This document shows positions 18,138 to 26,782 of a stretch of 64,000 nt of DNA, piece after piece. This stretch comes from JAPLJU01 sp964547985 (GTDB lineage Bacteria > Desulfobacterota > Syntrophia > Syntrophales > UBA2192): assembly GCA_964547985.1 (NCBI GenBank), contig CAZJPV010000003.1:1-64000 (forward strand). The letters run 5' to 3'. How positions within the stretch are numbered: position 1 is the first letter of the stretch; each line of letters begins with the position of its first letter. Both the position numbers and the translations under genes were made by a program. The notes under the pieces were generated by a model, which saw only the letters and a list, made by a program, of their open reading frames with translations, had not been told where the DNA came from and made no database searches.

Positions 18138-18158
18138 GAATGAACCCCCCGCGGTGAT

Positions 18159-19157
18159 CTAAAGGTAGGGATCTGTCGTTTTCAGATGATTGACGACGTA
18201 ATCGTAGACCGCGTCCTCCAGGGAACGGAAGGTCACGAAGCACCCGGCGGATCGGAGCTTGTCTATCTTCGCTTCCGTGAAATACTGGTACTGGTCACGA
18301 ATGGCTTCGGGCATCTCAATATAATCGATCTGTTTCTTCGTGCCCAGAGCGTCGAAAACGGCCTGTGTGAGATCGTTCCAGGTCCGCGCGCAGCCACTGC
18401 CGAGATTAAAGATGCCGCCCACCCCTCTATGCTGGAAGAACCACCAGAGGACCTCGACGCAATCCTTGATGTAAATAAAATCCCTTGCCTGCGCCCCGTC
18501 CCTGTAATCGGGCCGGTGGGACTTGAAGAGCCGGACCTTTCCCGTTTCGCTGATCTGGCCGTAGGATTTGTGCACCATGCTCCGCATGTCGTCCTTGTGG
18601 TATTCGTTCGGACCGAAGACATTGAAAAACTTGATCCCGGCGACTTTTCTCTCAAGCCGGTTGGCCAGGACCCAGAGATCGAAGAGCTGTTTCGAGTAGC
18701 CGTACATATTGATGGGGGCGAGACTTTTCGTCACCTCGTCATCATCGGAAAAGCCGCGCGACCCGTCACCATAGGTCGCCGCGCTGCTTGCATAGATGAA
18801 ACGCACACCCTGCTTCAGCGACCACTGCGCGAGCTCGACACTGTAGTGATAGTTGTTCCGCATCAGGTAATTCGCATCCCTTTCCGTCGTGGACGAACAG
18901 GCCCCCATGTGGATCACGGCCTGAACGGGATGACGGAATCGTCCCGCCTGAATCGCTTCCAGAAATTCATCTTTGTGGACATAGTCCGTGAACCGACGCT
19001 TGACCAGGTTCTTCCACTTTTCCGTTGCATCGAGGCGGTCGACGATGAGGATGTGGTCGATCCCCTCCTCGTTGAGTTTCCAGACGAAGGCGCTTCCGAT
19101 GAAGCCGGCGCCCCCGGTGACGATGATCAGGTCTTTTTTCCTGGATGCTTTCTTCAT
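18159..19157 (-). CDS. hldD: ADP-L-glycero-D-manno-heptose 6-epimerase
   Basis: A Rossmann GGAGFIGS motif near the N-terminus and a catalytic YxxxK (YGYSK) mark a short-chain epimerase. The HMGACSSTTERD segment and the NEYHKDDMRSMVHK block are typical of HldD (RfaD), which makes the L-heptose donor for the LPS inner core. The true start is the ATG at 19157, whose first bases overlap the TGA of the aminotransferase gene (ATGA); a longer in-frame extension to 19388 only reads through that gene. 332 aa is normal. Confidence 0.9.
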   Translation of the reverse strand: MKKASRKKDLIIVTGGAGFIGSAFVWKLNEEGIDHILIVDRLDATEKWKNLVKRRFTDYVHKDEFLEAIQAGRFRHPVQAVIHMGACSSTTERDANYLMRNNYHYSVELAQWSLKQGVRFIYASSAATYGDGSRGFSDDDEVTKSLAPINMYGYSKQLFDLWVLANRLERKVAGIKFFNVFGPNEYHKDDMRSMVHKSYGQISETGKVRLFKSHRPDYRDGAQARDFIYIKDCVEVLWWFFQHRGVGGIFNLGSGCARTWNDLTQAVFDALGTKKQIDYIEMPEAIRDQYQYFTEAKIDKLRSAGCFVTFRSLEDAVYDYVVNHLKTTDPYL

Positions 19158-20356
19158 AAAGCCCTGGCCGCTTTCTCCACCCCGCGGGAAATCACATCGA
19201 GACGTTCCTTGGACATCCGGACCGAAATCGGCATCACCAGCGTCCTGCCGAGGATGTCCTCCGCCTGGGGGATGTCCTCCCTCCGGTACTCGATCTTGCC
19301 CTTGTAGCAGGGATCCGTGAAAGGATACTTTGTGGAGCTTGCCGTCGCCTGCGCAAGGAAATGCTCCCAGTTCGGCACGTAGTGCCACATGTTCTCCTTG
19401 TAATAAATCGTGTCCACGCCGTTTTCCGCCAGGACCTTCTGGAATTTCTTCGTCCGGGCGGTATCGGGCAGATTGAATGCAAGAAACGTGGCCGTGTCGC
19501 CGTCGGGATCGGGCATTTCACGGAATTTGATGCCCCGGACTCCCGCGAGGACCGCCCGGATCGCCGCCTTGTTTTTCCTCTGCTCGCTGATGACCCGGTT
19601 AAGTTTCGAAAGCTGGGCGAGCCCCAGGGCGCCCTGAATTTCATTCATCCGGTAGTTGAACCCGAGGATGAAACGGCCTTCGAGGGCCCGTGATATGTTG
19701 GGATTGTGATCGTGGCCGTGGTCGTGATACCAGTCGGCCCGCAGGTAAAGTTCCTTGCTGTCCGTGAGGATCATGCCCCCTTCGCCGGTCGTGATCGTCT
19801 TGTAGTAATCGAAACTGAAGATCCCCATCTCGCCGAAGGTCCCGAGCTTCTTTCCCTTGAAACTTCCGCCGCAGCCCTGAGCATTGTCCTCGAGAACCTT
19901 GAGTCCGTGTTTTTTCGCCACCTGCAGGATCCGGTCGATATGGGCCGGCGCGCCGCACATGTGAACGGGAATGATGGCCTTCGTGCAGTCGGTCACTCTG
20001 GATTCAGCCGAGCGGGGATCCAGATTGAGGGTCTCGTCTATATCAGCCATGATGGGGATAGCACCGACCTCGAGAACCGCCTCGTAGGTGGCAAGGAAGG
20101 TGAAGGCCGGCACGATGACCTCGTCACCCGGGCCGACATCCAGGGCCTTCAGGGCAACCTTGAGAGCCGCCGAACCCGATGTCACGCCCAAGGCATAGCC
20201 CGCGCCGCAGTAATTCGCGAAGGCCTCCTCAAAGGCCTGAGCCTTGTATATCCCTTTTCGCTCCTTGTCGAAGCCGTATCGCATCAGGACGCCTGTCTCC
20301 AACACGTCCATGACCTCTTTCTTCTCTTCTTTGCCGATCAATTCAGCACCAGCCAT
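19154..20356 (-). CDS. kdnA: DegT/DnrJ-family aminotransferase, KdnA-like
   Basis: The 400-residue protein is a PLP-dependent sugar aminotransferase. The PLP lysine is in FDYYKTITTGEGG, and the DEVIVPAFTFLAT and LEDNAQGCGG segments are family hallmarks. Against my memory of Shewanella KdnA, several less common blocks also match: DHGHDH after the PLP site, FREMPDPDGDTA, the FNYRMNEIQGALGLAQL region and MWHYVPNWEH. KdnA transaminates 8-oxo-Kdo to Kdo8N. The neighbours (iron-alcohol dehydrogenase upstream; hldD and kdsB downstream) support this. A perosamine- or UDP-sugar-type aminotransferase is the alternative. Confidence 0.72.
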   Translation of the reverse strand: MAGAELIGKEEKKEVMDVLETGVLMRYGFDKERKGIYKAQAFEEAFANYCGAGYALGVTSGSAALKVALKALDVGPGDEVIVPAFTFLATYEAVLEVGAIPIMADIDETLNLDPRSAESRVTDCTKAIIPVHMCGAPAHIDRILQVAKKHGLKVLEDNAQGCGGSFKGKKLGTFGEMGIFSFDYYKTITTGEGGMILTDSKELYLRADWYHDHGHDHNPNISRALEGRFILGFNYRMNEIQGALGLAQLSKLNRVISEQRKNKAAIRAVLAGVRGIKFREMPDPDGDTATFLAFNLPDTARTKKFQKVLAENGVDTIYYKENMWHYVPNWEHFLAQATASSTKYPFTDPCYKGKIEYRREDIPQAEDILGRTLVMPISVRMSKERLDVISRGVEKAARAL

Positions 20357-20446
20357 TTTTTCGCCTCCCTCTGGTTTACCAAATATAAAACAAGCGCTGC
20401 GGCTATTTCCGCGACAGCCTCGAACGTGCTTCGACCGTCAGCCGGG

Positions 20447-21604
20447 TCAATAGGCGGCCCGATAGATCTCGATGGCATCCTCAAAGTTAATCTTGCGCGG
20501 GTTATTCTCGAGGGGACGGACCACCGTCAGGGCGATCCTGGCCAACTCCGGGAAGTCCTCCTCGGGAATCCCCAGTTCCCGCAGGGTGGTAAAGATGCCG
20601 CAGTCTTCTATCAGGGATTCGACGGCGTCCACGGCGAGGTAGGCCGCCTCCCGCACGGGCAGGCCTTCTATGCTCTCCCCCATGATCTCCGCTATGACGG
20701 CAAACTTCTCCTGGGCCGACGGCACGTTGAAATCCATGACCCGCGGAAGCATGAGGGTGTTTGCCGTGCCGTGGGAAACACCGTACTTGCCGCCCAGGGG
20801 ATAGGAGAGCGAGTGGGCTGCCCCCACGCCCGCATTGGCAAGCCCCAGGCCGGCGTAGAGACTGCCCAGGAGCATGTTTTCCCGAGCCTCGAGACTCCGG
20901 CCGTTGTGAACGCAGGTCCTCAGGTTTTCCGCGATCAACCGGATGGCCTCCAGGGACACCATCTCGCTCATGGGGCTCGCGTTGACCGACGTGTAGGACT
21001 CGATCGCATGGCAGAGGGCATCGACGCCCGTCGCCGCCGTCGGTTGCGGCGGAAGGGAGAGGGTCAGGGTTGGATCGAGGAGGGCCAGCGTGGGATACAG
21101 GTAGGGGCTGTTCATACCCTCCTTCTTGTTCAGGTTTTTGCGGAGAAAAACGGCCGTAAAGGTCACCTCGCTCCCGGTACCCGCCGTGGTCGGAACCATA
21201 ATGGTGGGCAGTCCCGGCCCGGGGACCTTGTTGAGCCCGAGAAAATCAGCTGCCCGGCCCTTGTTCGGGAGAAGGGCCGCGATGGCCTTTGCGACGTCCA
21301 TGGCGCTGCCACCGCCGATCCCGACGACGACATCACATTTGCCCCGGCGGGCGCTCTCCGTCCCTTCATCGGCCAGTTCCAGCAGGGGTTCCGGCTCCAC
21401 CTTGTCGAAGAAAACGGCCTTGAGAGAATCCTTGGCAAGGACCGCCAGCGCGCGCTCACGGAAGCCGGACTTCGATAGATTCTTGTCGAGAACAATGAGC
21501 GGTCTTCGCCCGCCCAGTTCCTTCACGTGATCGGCAAGGCTTTCAAAGGAGGCGCACCCGAAAACGATTTTTTTTGCCCCCGTGAACGAAAAAGTCTTTT
21601 TCAT
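20447..21604 (-). CDS. Iron-containing alcohol dehydrogenase (candidate Kdo 8-dehydrogenase)
   Basis: This 385-residue protein has the group III alcohol dehydrogenase core: GIGGGSAMDVAKAIA nucleotide loop, PTTAGTGSE, and metal-ligand region GVDALCHAIESY with later GAAHSLSYPLGGKYGVSHGTAN. Such enzymes oxidise a primary alcohol with NAD(P). Placed first in an operon with a KdnA-like aminotransferase and kdsB, it could supply the KdnB step, oxidation of Kdo at C8, although it looks more like general family members than like Shewanella KdnB. The start at 21604 fits the domain boundary; an extension to 21709 is less likely. A 90-base spacer precedes the aminotransferase gene. Confidence 0.85.
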   Translation of the reverse strand: MKKTFSFTGAKKIVFGCASFESLADHVKELGGRRPLIVLDKNLSKSGFRERALAVLAKDSLKAVFFDKVEPEPLLELADEGTESARRGKCDVVVGIGGGSAMDVAKAIAALLPNKGRAADFLGLNKVPGPGLPTIMVPTTAGTGSEVTFTAVFLRKNLNKKEGMNSPYLYPTLALLDPTLTLSLPPQPTAATGVDALCHAIESYTSVNASPMSEMVSLEAIRLIAENLRTCVHNGRSLEARENMLLGSLYAGLGLANAGVGAAHSLSYPLGGKYGVSHGTANTLMLPRVMDFNVPSAQEKFAVIAEIMGESIEGLPVREAAYLAVDAVESLIEDCGIFTTLRELGIPEEDFPELARIALTVVRPLENNPRKINFEDAIEIYRAAY

Positions 21605-21738
21605 CTGCCTTTTCCCTTGGTCTACCTGGAGGATGAAAGGTTTGTAAGCAACCGATGTATTCACACACACGCGGACCGGTTCATGTCCGTGCACTTTCCG
21701 CCGTTTCACGAACTAATAAGTTTTCCACCCCGAGAAAG

Positions 21739-22488
21739 TCAAGCTTTTTTGTCCTTTACGTACCAGTCGATCTGGCGGCAAAGTCCCCGGATCATCTTCA
21801 CATCCCGGGAGCGAAGATCAACCCGCGAGAAAAAGCGCCGGACGTTCTGCATCCAGTACTCGGGGTTCTGGGGGTTGATGAACCCTATTCGAACAAAGAG
21901 ATCCTTGATCTGGATGTACATTCCTTCCAGTTCCGCCGACATGGCCAGGCGCGGCTTGAACTGCTCGGGTACGGCCGTCGAGGCAAGCAAGATTTCGTAG
22001 CAGACGATCAGGACGGCGTGCGAGAGGTTCAGGGATCTGAGCTTCTCCGAGGTTGGGATGGCGATGAGGGCGCGACAGTAACGCAGTTCATCGTTCGTGA
22101 GGCCGATGTCCTCGGGGCCGAAGAGAATGGCCACCTTGTTCTTCTGCGAAACGTCCACAAGCGTTCTGGCGACCTCCCGTGGACTTCCGGAGGGCTGGCG
22201 CATGGAGCCGGTCCTGGAGGTGGTCCCCACAACGCAGTGAAAACCGCCGAGCGCCTTATCGAGGCTATCAACAAACCGGATCCGTTCAACGACATCGAGG
22301 GCCAGATGAGTCGACATCTGCCGGATCTTTTCCATATCGGGAGCCTCACGGGTCACAACGATGACATTCTCCATCCCCATGTTCTTCGCACAGCGGGCAA
22401 CAGAACCGATGTTTCCCGCGTGTTTGGGTTTGTTGAGAACAAGGGTGATATTCTTTTTTCTGGCCTTGAGCGGTTCCATGTTTTTCAT
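21739..22488 (-). CDS. TrmJ-like tRNA 2'-O-methyltransferase (SPOUT/TrmH superfamily)
   Basis: The KPKHAGNIGSVARCAKNMG N-terminal motif, the ILFGPEDIGLTNDEL motif and the SLNLSHAVLIV motif are the three conserved SPOUT methyltransferase blocks. Their wording is that of TrmJ, which methylates the ribose of residue 32 in tRNA. The 249-residue length with a C-terminal extension is also TrmJ-like. It is divergent from rsmG across 63 bases. Confidence 0.82.
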   Translation of the reverse strand: MKNMEPLKARKKNITLVLNKPKHAGNIGSVARCAKNMGMENVIVVTREAPDMEKIRQMSTHLALDVVERIRFVDSLDKALGGFHCVVGTTSRTGSMRQPSGSPREVARTLVDVSQKNKVAILFGPEDIGLTNDELRYCRALIAIPTSEKLRSLNLSHAVLIVCYEILLASTAVPEQFKPRLAMSAELEGMYIQIKDLFVRIGFINPQNPEYWMQNVRRFFSRVDLRSRDVKMIRGLCRQIDWYVKDKKA

Positions 22489-22551
22489 TGCCCTCCCGTA
22501 TCGCCTCTGCTATTTATCCTCACAATCGTCCGTCGAGGAAATCCAGAATTG

Positions 22552-23259
22552 ATGTCCCCTCCCGCAAAAGTAAAGGGCCTTGCAGAACTCCTTTCAGGCT
22601 CCTCCGGCCTCACCGGCCTCACGCCCGGGGATAAGGAAATTTCACTCCTGGAATCATACAGGAAGGAGATCCTTTTCTGGAACAACAAAATGAACCTGGT
22701 CTCCGTCAAGTCCCCTCTCGATATTCCGGTGAAACACTTCATCGATTCTCTAACGGCTGCTCCCTATCTCCCCCGGAAAGACGTCGCGGTGCTGGACATC
22801 GGCGCCGGTGCGGGATTTCCGGGCATCCCGTTGAAAATCTGCATGGGCGCCCTGAAGCTCTGTCTTCTCGAGTCCCAGCGGAAAAAGGCATCCTTTCTCA
22901 AGCACCTTGTCCGTACGCTCGATCTCCATGACGTCACCGTCGTCCACAAACGGGCGGAGGACCTTATTCGTGAAGGGTCTTACAGGGAATTCTTCGATAC
23001 AGTGATCTCCCGGGCCACTTTGAAACTCCCGAAGCTTCTCGGGATGGGCAATCATTTCCTCTCCGCCGGTGGCATCCTTATCGCGATGAAGGGTGCCGAC
23101 GTTGAAAAGGAACTGCGTGACGCCCTCACGTTCTGCCCATCGAACCGCATGGTCTTTGTTGACAGCCACGCGCTCTCTCTTCCCGAAACGGCCGACCGGC
23201 GAAAAATTCTTGTCTTTAAAAAAACGTGGCCTCCGGGTCTCTCCGGGACCCCCTTCTAG
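22552..23259 (+). CDS. rsmG: 16S rRNA (guanine-527-N7)-methyltransferase
   Basis: RsmG (GidB) methylates G527 of 16S rRNA. The ILFWNNKMNLVSV N-terminal segment, the LDIGAGAGFPGIPLKI SAM-binding loop and the VISRA block are typical. The ATG at 22552 (235 aa) is used; the frame is open further upstream but there it overlaps the antisense trmJ-like gene. A GAGGA lies about 12 bases upstream. Position directly before parA-parB is the classic origin arrangement. Confidence 0.92.
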   Translation: MSPPAKVKGLAELLSGSSGLTGLTPGDKEISLLESYRKEILFWNNKMNLVSVKSPLDIPVKHFIDSLTAAPYLPRKDVAVLDIGAGAGFPGIPLKICMGALKLCLLESQRKKASFLKHLVRTLDLHDVTVVHKRAEDLIREGSYREFFDTVISRATLKLPKLLGMGNHFLSAGGILIAMKGADVEKELRDALTFCPSNRMVFVDSHALSLPETADRRKILVFKKTWPPGLSGTPF

Positions 23260-23309
23260 TCGGTCGATTTTGCTGTGCTTTACCCCCCCGAGTCCCCGCC
23301 CCGGCAGCC

Positions 23310-23318
23310 TGTGGATAA
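23310..23318. promoter_or_regulatory. DnaA box (perfect) upstream of parA
   Basis: The 9-mer TGTGGATAA is the exact reverse complement of the consensus DnaA box TTATCCACA. It lies in the rsmG-parA spacer next to a very AT-rich stretch (23337-23390). One box alone is not an origin, but its position in the origin gene cluster makes it credible. Confidence 0.7.
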
Positions 23319-23391
23319 CTCGGGGTTGGCCGGATCGAAAAATTTTATTTAAGTATCTGTAATTATTAGATATTATTTTTTAAATTTCCCT

Positions 23392-23419
23392 TTGACAAAA
23401 CACTTTTTTGTGCTAGCAT
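23392..23419 (+). promoter_or_regulatory. Probable sigma-70 promoter of parAB
   Basis: A perfect -35 TTGACA (23392-23397) is followed after 16 bases by TAGCAT (23414-23419), four of six matches to the -10 consensus. The parA ATG is 50 bases downstream. The region just upstream is AT-rich, which fits an UP-like element or an unwinding region. Confidence 0.55.
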
Positions 23420-23468
23420 CGCCGCAAAATTACACCCAGCCACAACCGATTCCCGATCAGAAAAAATA

Positions 23469-24239
23469 ATGAGCAAAATTATTACGATCGCCAACCAGAA
23501 AGGCGGGGTGGGTAAAACCACGACGGCTATCAACCTGTCGGCGTCCCTTGCCACGTCGGAAAAAAAGATCCTTCTCATCGACTGCGATCCTCAGGGAAAC
23601 ACGACAAGCGGTATCGGCATCGATAAAGCCGTCACCAAGGAAAAAAATCTGTACCGGGCCCTGATCGGGGAGGTCTCACTGGAAAAAGTCATCACCAAAA
23701 CGCTAATCTCGACGCTCGACGTGGTTCCGTCGAACCAGGACCTCATCGGCGTCGAGGTAGAATTTGTCACGATGGAGGACCGGGAAAGAAAGCTGAAAAA
23801 CGTCCTGAAAGGTCTGCGAAGCCCATACGATTTTATTATCATCGACTGCCCGCCCTCCCTGGGGTTCTTGACCATCAACTCTCTCGTGGCGGCGGACTTT
23901 CTCATCATCCCTCTTCAGTGCGAATACTTCGCCATGGAGGGGTTGGGGCAGCTCCTGAACACGGTGAGGCTGGTAAAAGCGAGGCTCAACCCGTCGTTGT
24001 CGCTCCAGGGAATTCTTCTCACCATGTTCGACGTGAGAAACCGGCTGTCACACCGGGTAGCCGAAGAGGTGAGGAAGCACTTCGGTGAGAGAGTTTTCAG
24101 GACGATTATCCCGAGAAACGTGCGTCTTTCGGAAAGTCCGAGCCACGGCATGCCCGTTCTCCTCTACGACGTCAACTCGCGCGGGGCCATATCCTACATG
24201 GAACTGGCCCACGAAATCCTATCAAACGGGAGGATTTAA
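23469..24239 (+). CDS. parA: ParA/Soj chromosome-partitioning ATPase
   Basis: A deviant Walker A KGGVGKTT at residues 11-18, a second block DCDPQGN and the IIDCPPSLGFLT Walker B identify ParA (256 aa). It forms ATP-dependent dimers on DNA that pull ParB-bound origins apart. Its TAA is followed immediately by the parB ATG, so the two form an operon. The protein is of the short chromosomal type without an N-terminal DNA-binding extension. Confidence 0.95.
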   Translation: MSKIITIANQKGGVGKTTTAINLSASLATSEKKILLIDCDPQGNTTSGIGIDKAVTKEKNLYRALIGEVSLEKVITKTLISTLDVVPSNQDLIGVEVEFVTMEDRERKLKNVLKGLRSPYDFIIIDCPPSLGFLTINSLVAADFLIIPLQCEYFAMEGLGQLLNTVRLVKARLNPSLSLQGILLTMFDVRNRLSHRVAEEVRKHFGERVFRTIIPRNVRLSESPSHGMPVLLYDVNSRGAISYMELAHEILSNGRI

Positions 24240-25085
24240 ATGCCGGCAAAAGAATCTCTGGGAAAGGGACTGGGGGCCTTACTGCCCGACATTCTCGGCG
24301 AGGTCACAGAACGGGCAAACTACCTCGTCTGCGGGATTGAAGAGCTTGTTCCGAACCGTTACCAGTCCAGAAAGGAATTTGACGGCGAAGAGCAAAGGAA
24401 TCTCGTGACCTCCATCCGGAAAAGCGGGATTATTCAGCCTATTGTCGTCCGCAGACTCGAGAATGGCTTCGAGATCATCGCCGGTGAACGCCGATGGCGG
24501 GCAGCCCAGGAAGCGGGGCTGAAGGAAGTTCCCATTATCGTCCGTGAAGCCCAGGACCTGGATATGGCTGAAATCTCTCTCATTGAAAACATCCAGCGAT
24601 CGGATCTGAACCCCATCGAGGAGGCCGAGGCCTTCCTGACGCTCATGGAGAAATTCGGCCTGTCCCACGAGGAGATCTCGGCACGGGTGGGAAAGGACCG
24701 TACGACCGTCACCAACGCCGTCCGGCTGCTGAAACTGACCCCGGAGGTCCGGGAGGCCCTTTCAAAGAAACAACTCACGGCCGGCCATGCCAGGGCGCTC
24801 CTGTCTCTATCCTCCGCGGCGGAACAGGTCCGGCTTCTCCGGGATATCTTGAATAAAGGCCTGAACGTCCGGGAAACGGAACTTCTGGTCCGGGGGCTTA
24901 GAAAAAAGGCCTCTCAGACCCGGAAAGCGATCAAAGATGAGCAACTGGCCTATCTGGAGGGGAAGCTTTCGAGGAGCCTCATGACGAGCGTGCGGATTCG
25001 GACCGTCAAGAATGGCGGTACCATCGAGATCCGGTTCTCCTCGCCCGACGAGCTCGACAGGCTTCTGCGGTTCCTCCTCCGATGA
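24240..25085 (+). CDS. parB: ParB/Spo0J centromere-binding protein
   Basis: The CTP-binding ParB box GERRWRAAQEAGL, the SLIENIQRSDLNPIEEA block and the helix-turn-helix region SARVGKDRTTVTNAVRLL are in the expected order in this 281-residue protein, followed by a C-terminal dimerisation segment. ParB loads at parS as a CTP-dependent clamp; the candidate site is at 3141-3156. The first residues (PAKESLGKGLGALLP) are the usual ParA-stimulating N-terminus. Confidence 0.95.
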   Translation: MPAKESLGKGLGALLPDILGEVTERANYLVCGIEELVPNRYQSRKEFDGEEQRNLVTSIRKSGIIQPIVVRRLENGFEIIAGERRWRAAQEAGLKEVPIIVREAQDLDMAEISLIENIQRSDLNPIEEAEAFLTLMEKFGLSHEEISARVGKDRTTVTNAVRLLKLTPEVREALSKKQLTAGHARALLSLSSAAEQVRLLRDILNKGLNVRETELLVRGLRKKASQTRKAIKDEQLAYLEGKLSRSLMTSVRIRTVKNGGTIEIRFSSPDELDRLLRFLLR

Positions 25086-25204
25086 TCGGGTAATACGAGA
25101 GTTTGTTCTTTTAGAAGTTCTTCTGCCGGGGTTTTAAATGGTTTTTCGCAAACAAATCTTTTGCTTATATGTATTCTGTCTGTAATGGGTACAAGCTGTG
25201 CGAT

Positions 25205-25236
25205 TTATCAACAAATGTTCACAACCTTGTGTATAA
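25205..25236. promoter_or_regulatory. Two DnaA-box-like sites upstream of dnaA
   Basis: TTATCAACA (25205-25213) and TGTGTATAA (25228-25236, reverse orientation) each differ from the DnaA box by one base. They sit just upstream of the dnaA start in the 162-base parB-dnaA spacer and could mediate autoregulation or be part of a bipartite origin. Confidence 0.5.
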
Positions 25237-25247
25237 GGTAGGAATCC

Positions 25248-26603
25248 TTGGAACACATCTGGGAAAAAAGCCTTATATTTATTAAGGAAAAAGTTACGCA
25301 GCAAAATTTCGAGACCTGGATCAGCCCCCTCAAGGTCTGCGCTCTTGAAGGCACAACCTGCCAGCTATCGGTGCCCAACAAGTTTTTCAAGGATTGGTTA
25401 ACAGAAAATTATACGGAAATCATCAAGGCTTCCGTATCCAAGGCCAATGGGATGGACATGAAAATTGCTTTTGTTGTGGATAAATCCCCCCCCGAAAAGG
25501 GTGCGGTACCCGAAGAGAGAGAGACGGAAACACAGAGAAAGCCCCCCAAAAAGAGCGATTTGACGAAACTCCGTATTCACCAGTCCCTGAAGCCGAATTA
25601 CAGTTTTGACCGTTTCGTCGTGGGACCGAGTAACCAGTTCGCCCATGCGGCGGCACTTGCGGTCGCCGAGCAACCGGCCAGCAACTACAATCCCCTGTTT
25701 ATCTACGGCGGAGTCGGTCTCGGAAAAACCCACCTGTTGAACGCCATCGGCATCCAAACCCTCGCCCTCCACTCGGACAAGAACGTCCTTTACGTATCCG
25801 CCGAGGAGTTCATGAACGAGATGATTAACTCCATCCGATATGACAGGATGCCGAAATTCCGGGAAAAATACCGGAACATTGATTCGCTGCTGATAGACGA
25901 CATCCAGTTCATCGCAGGAAAGGAGAGAACCCAGGAGGAATTTTTTCATACCTTCAACACCCTCCACGATTCTGGCAAGCAGATCGTCGTCACAAGCGAC
26001 AGGTTCCCTAAGGATATTCCGAACCTCGAGGGGAGACTGAGATCCCGTTTTGAGTGGGGGCTCATCGCCGACATCCAGCACCCTGACGTGGAAACAAAGA
26101 TTGCCATTGTGATGAAAAAGGCCCAGGAAAACAACATCACCATTCACCAGAACGTGGCCTACTACATTGCCTCAAAGTCGGAGTCCAACATACGGGAACT
26201 GGAGGGGTTCCTCATCCGGATTGGAGCCTACGCCTCGCTGACGGGAAGAGAAATCAACATGGATCTCGTGAAGGAGGTTTTGAAAAAGTTCTTCAAACAG
26301 GGTGAAAAACGGGAGACGACCATCGACGAGATCGTCAAGACAGTGGCCGGTAAATTCAACATCAAGATATCAGAACTGAAATCACAGAAGAAAAACAAGA
26401 ATCTCGTCATTCCCAGGCAGATTGCCATGTATCTGTCCCGGAAACTGACCAACCTTTCTTTTCCGGATATTGGTGCCAAGATCGGCGGCAAGGATCACTC
26501 CACCGTCATATATGCAACAAACAAGGTCAGGGAGCTTTTGGACAGGGATCCGAAGATGATGGCTTCCGTCAGAGAAATCGAAGATATGCTCAACAGGGAC
26601 TAA
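25248..26603 (+). CDS. dnaA: Chromosomal replication initiator DnaA
   Basis: All four DnaA domains are visible: the N-terminal oligomerisation domain (LIFIKEKVTQQNFETWISPL), a linker rich in charged residues, the AAA+ domain with Walker A GGVGLGKTHLLNA and Walker B LLIDDIQFIAGK, and the C-terminal DNA-binding signature GGKDHSTVIYA. The start is a TTG at 25248 with AGGA upstream; no ATG gives the complete domain I. A TTG start could keep initiator levels low. 451 aa is normal. Confidence 0.96.
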   Translation: MEHIWEKSLIFIKEKVTQQNFETWISPLKVCALEGTTCQLSVPNKFFKDWLTENYTEIIKASVSKANGMDMKIAFVVDKSPPEKGAVPEERETETQRKPPKKSDLTKLRIHQSLKPNYSFDRFVVGPSNQFAHAAALAVAEQPASNYNPLFIYGGVGLGKTHLLNAIGIQTLALHSDKNVLYVSAEEFMNEMINSIRYDRMPKFREKYRNIDSLLIDDIQFIAGKERTQEEFFHTFNTLHDSGKQIVVTSDRFPKDIPNLEGRLRSRFEWGLIADIQHPDVETKIAIVMKKAQENNITIHQNVAYYIASKSESNIRELEGFLIRIGAYASLTGREINMDLVKEVLKKFFKQGEKRETTIDEIVKTVAGKFNIKISELKSQKKNKNLVIPRQIAMYLSRKLTNLSFPDIGAKIGGKDHSTVIYATNKVRELLDRDPKMMASVREIEDMLNRD

Positions 26604-26782
26604 CAACATATTATAACGCTCTATCCACAATTTGTTACTCGTAGAGACGGCAAATTATTAAAAAAAGTTTTTTATGCACAGATTCACAAGCCCTACTACT
26701 AATCCTAATATTCTTTTAATTAATATATTGTAGTATAAGTATAGCTGTGGACTAAACATTTCAAGAAAAGGAAGGGATCGAG
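26604..26782. other. oriC: Candidate oriC in the dnaA-dnaN spacer
   Basis: The 179-base spacer contains three DnaA-box-like 9-mers, each one or two bases from consensus: CTATCCACA (26621-26629), TTATGCACA (26672-26680) and TGTGGACTA (26746-26754). Between the last two lies an AT-rich block (26700-26740, with AATTAATATATTG) suitable as an unwinding element. The place between dnaA and dnaN is the common origin site in bacteria. Strand-composition skew would be needed to fix it. Confidence 0.6.

Noticed and set aside
19706..21478. Plus-strand open frame of about 590 codons
   Set aside because: It runs through the aminotransferase and dehydrogenase genes on the opposite strand and shows no domain; the opposite-strand genes explain the codon pattern.
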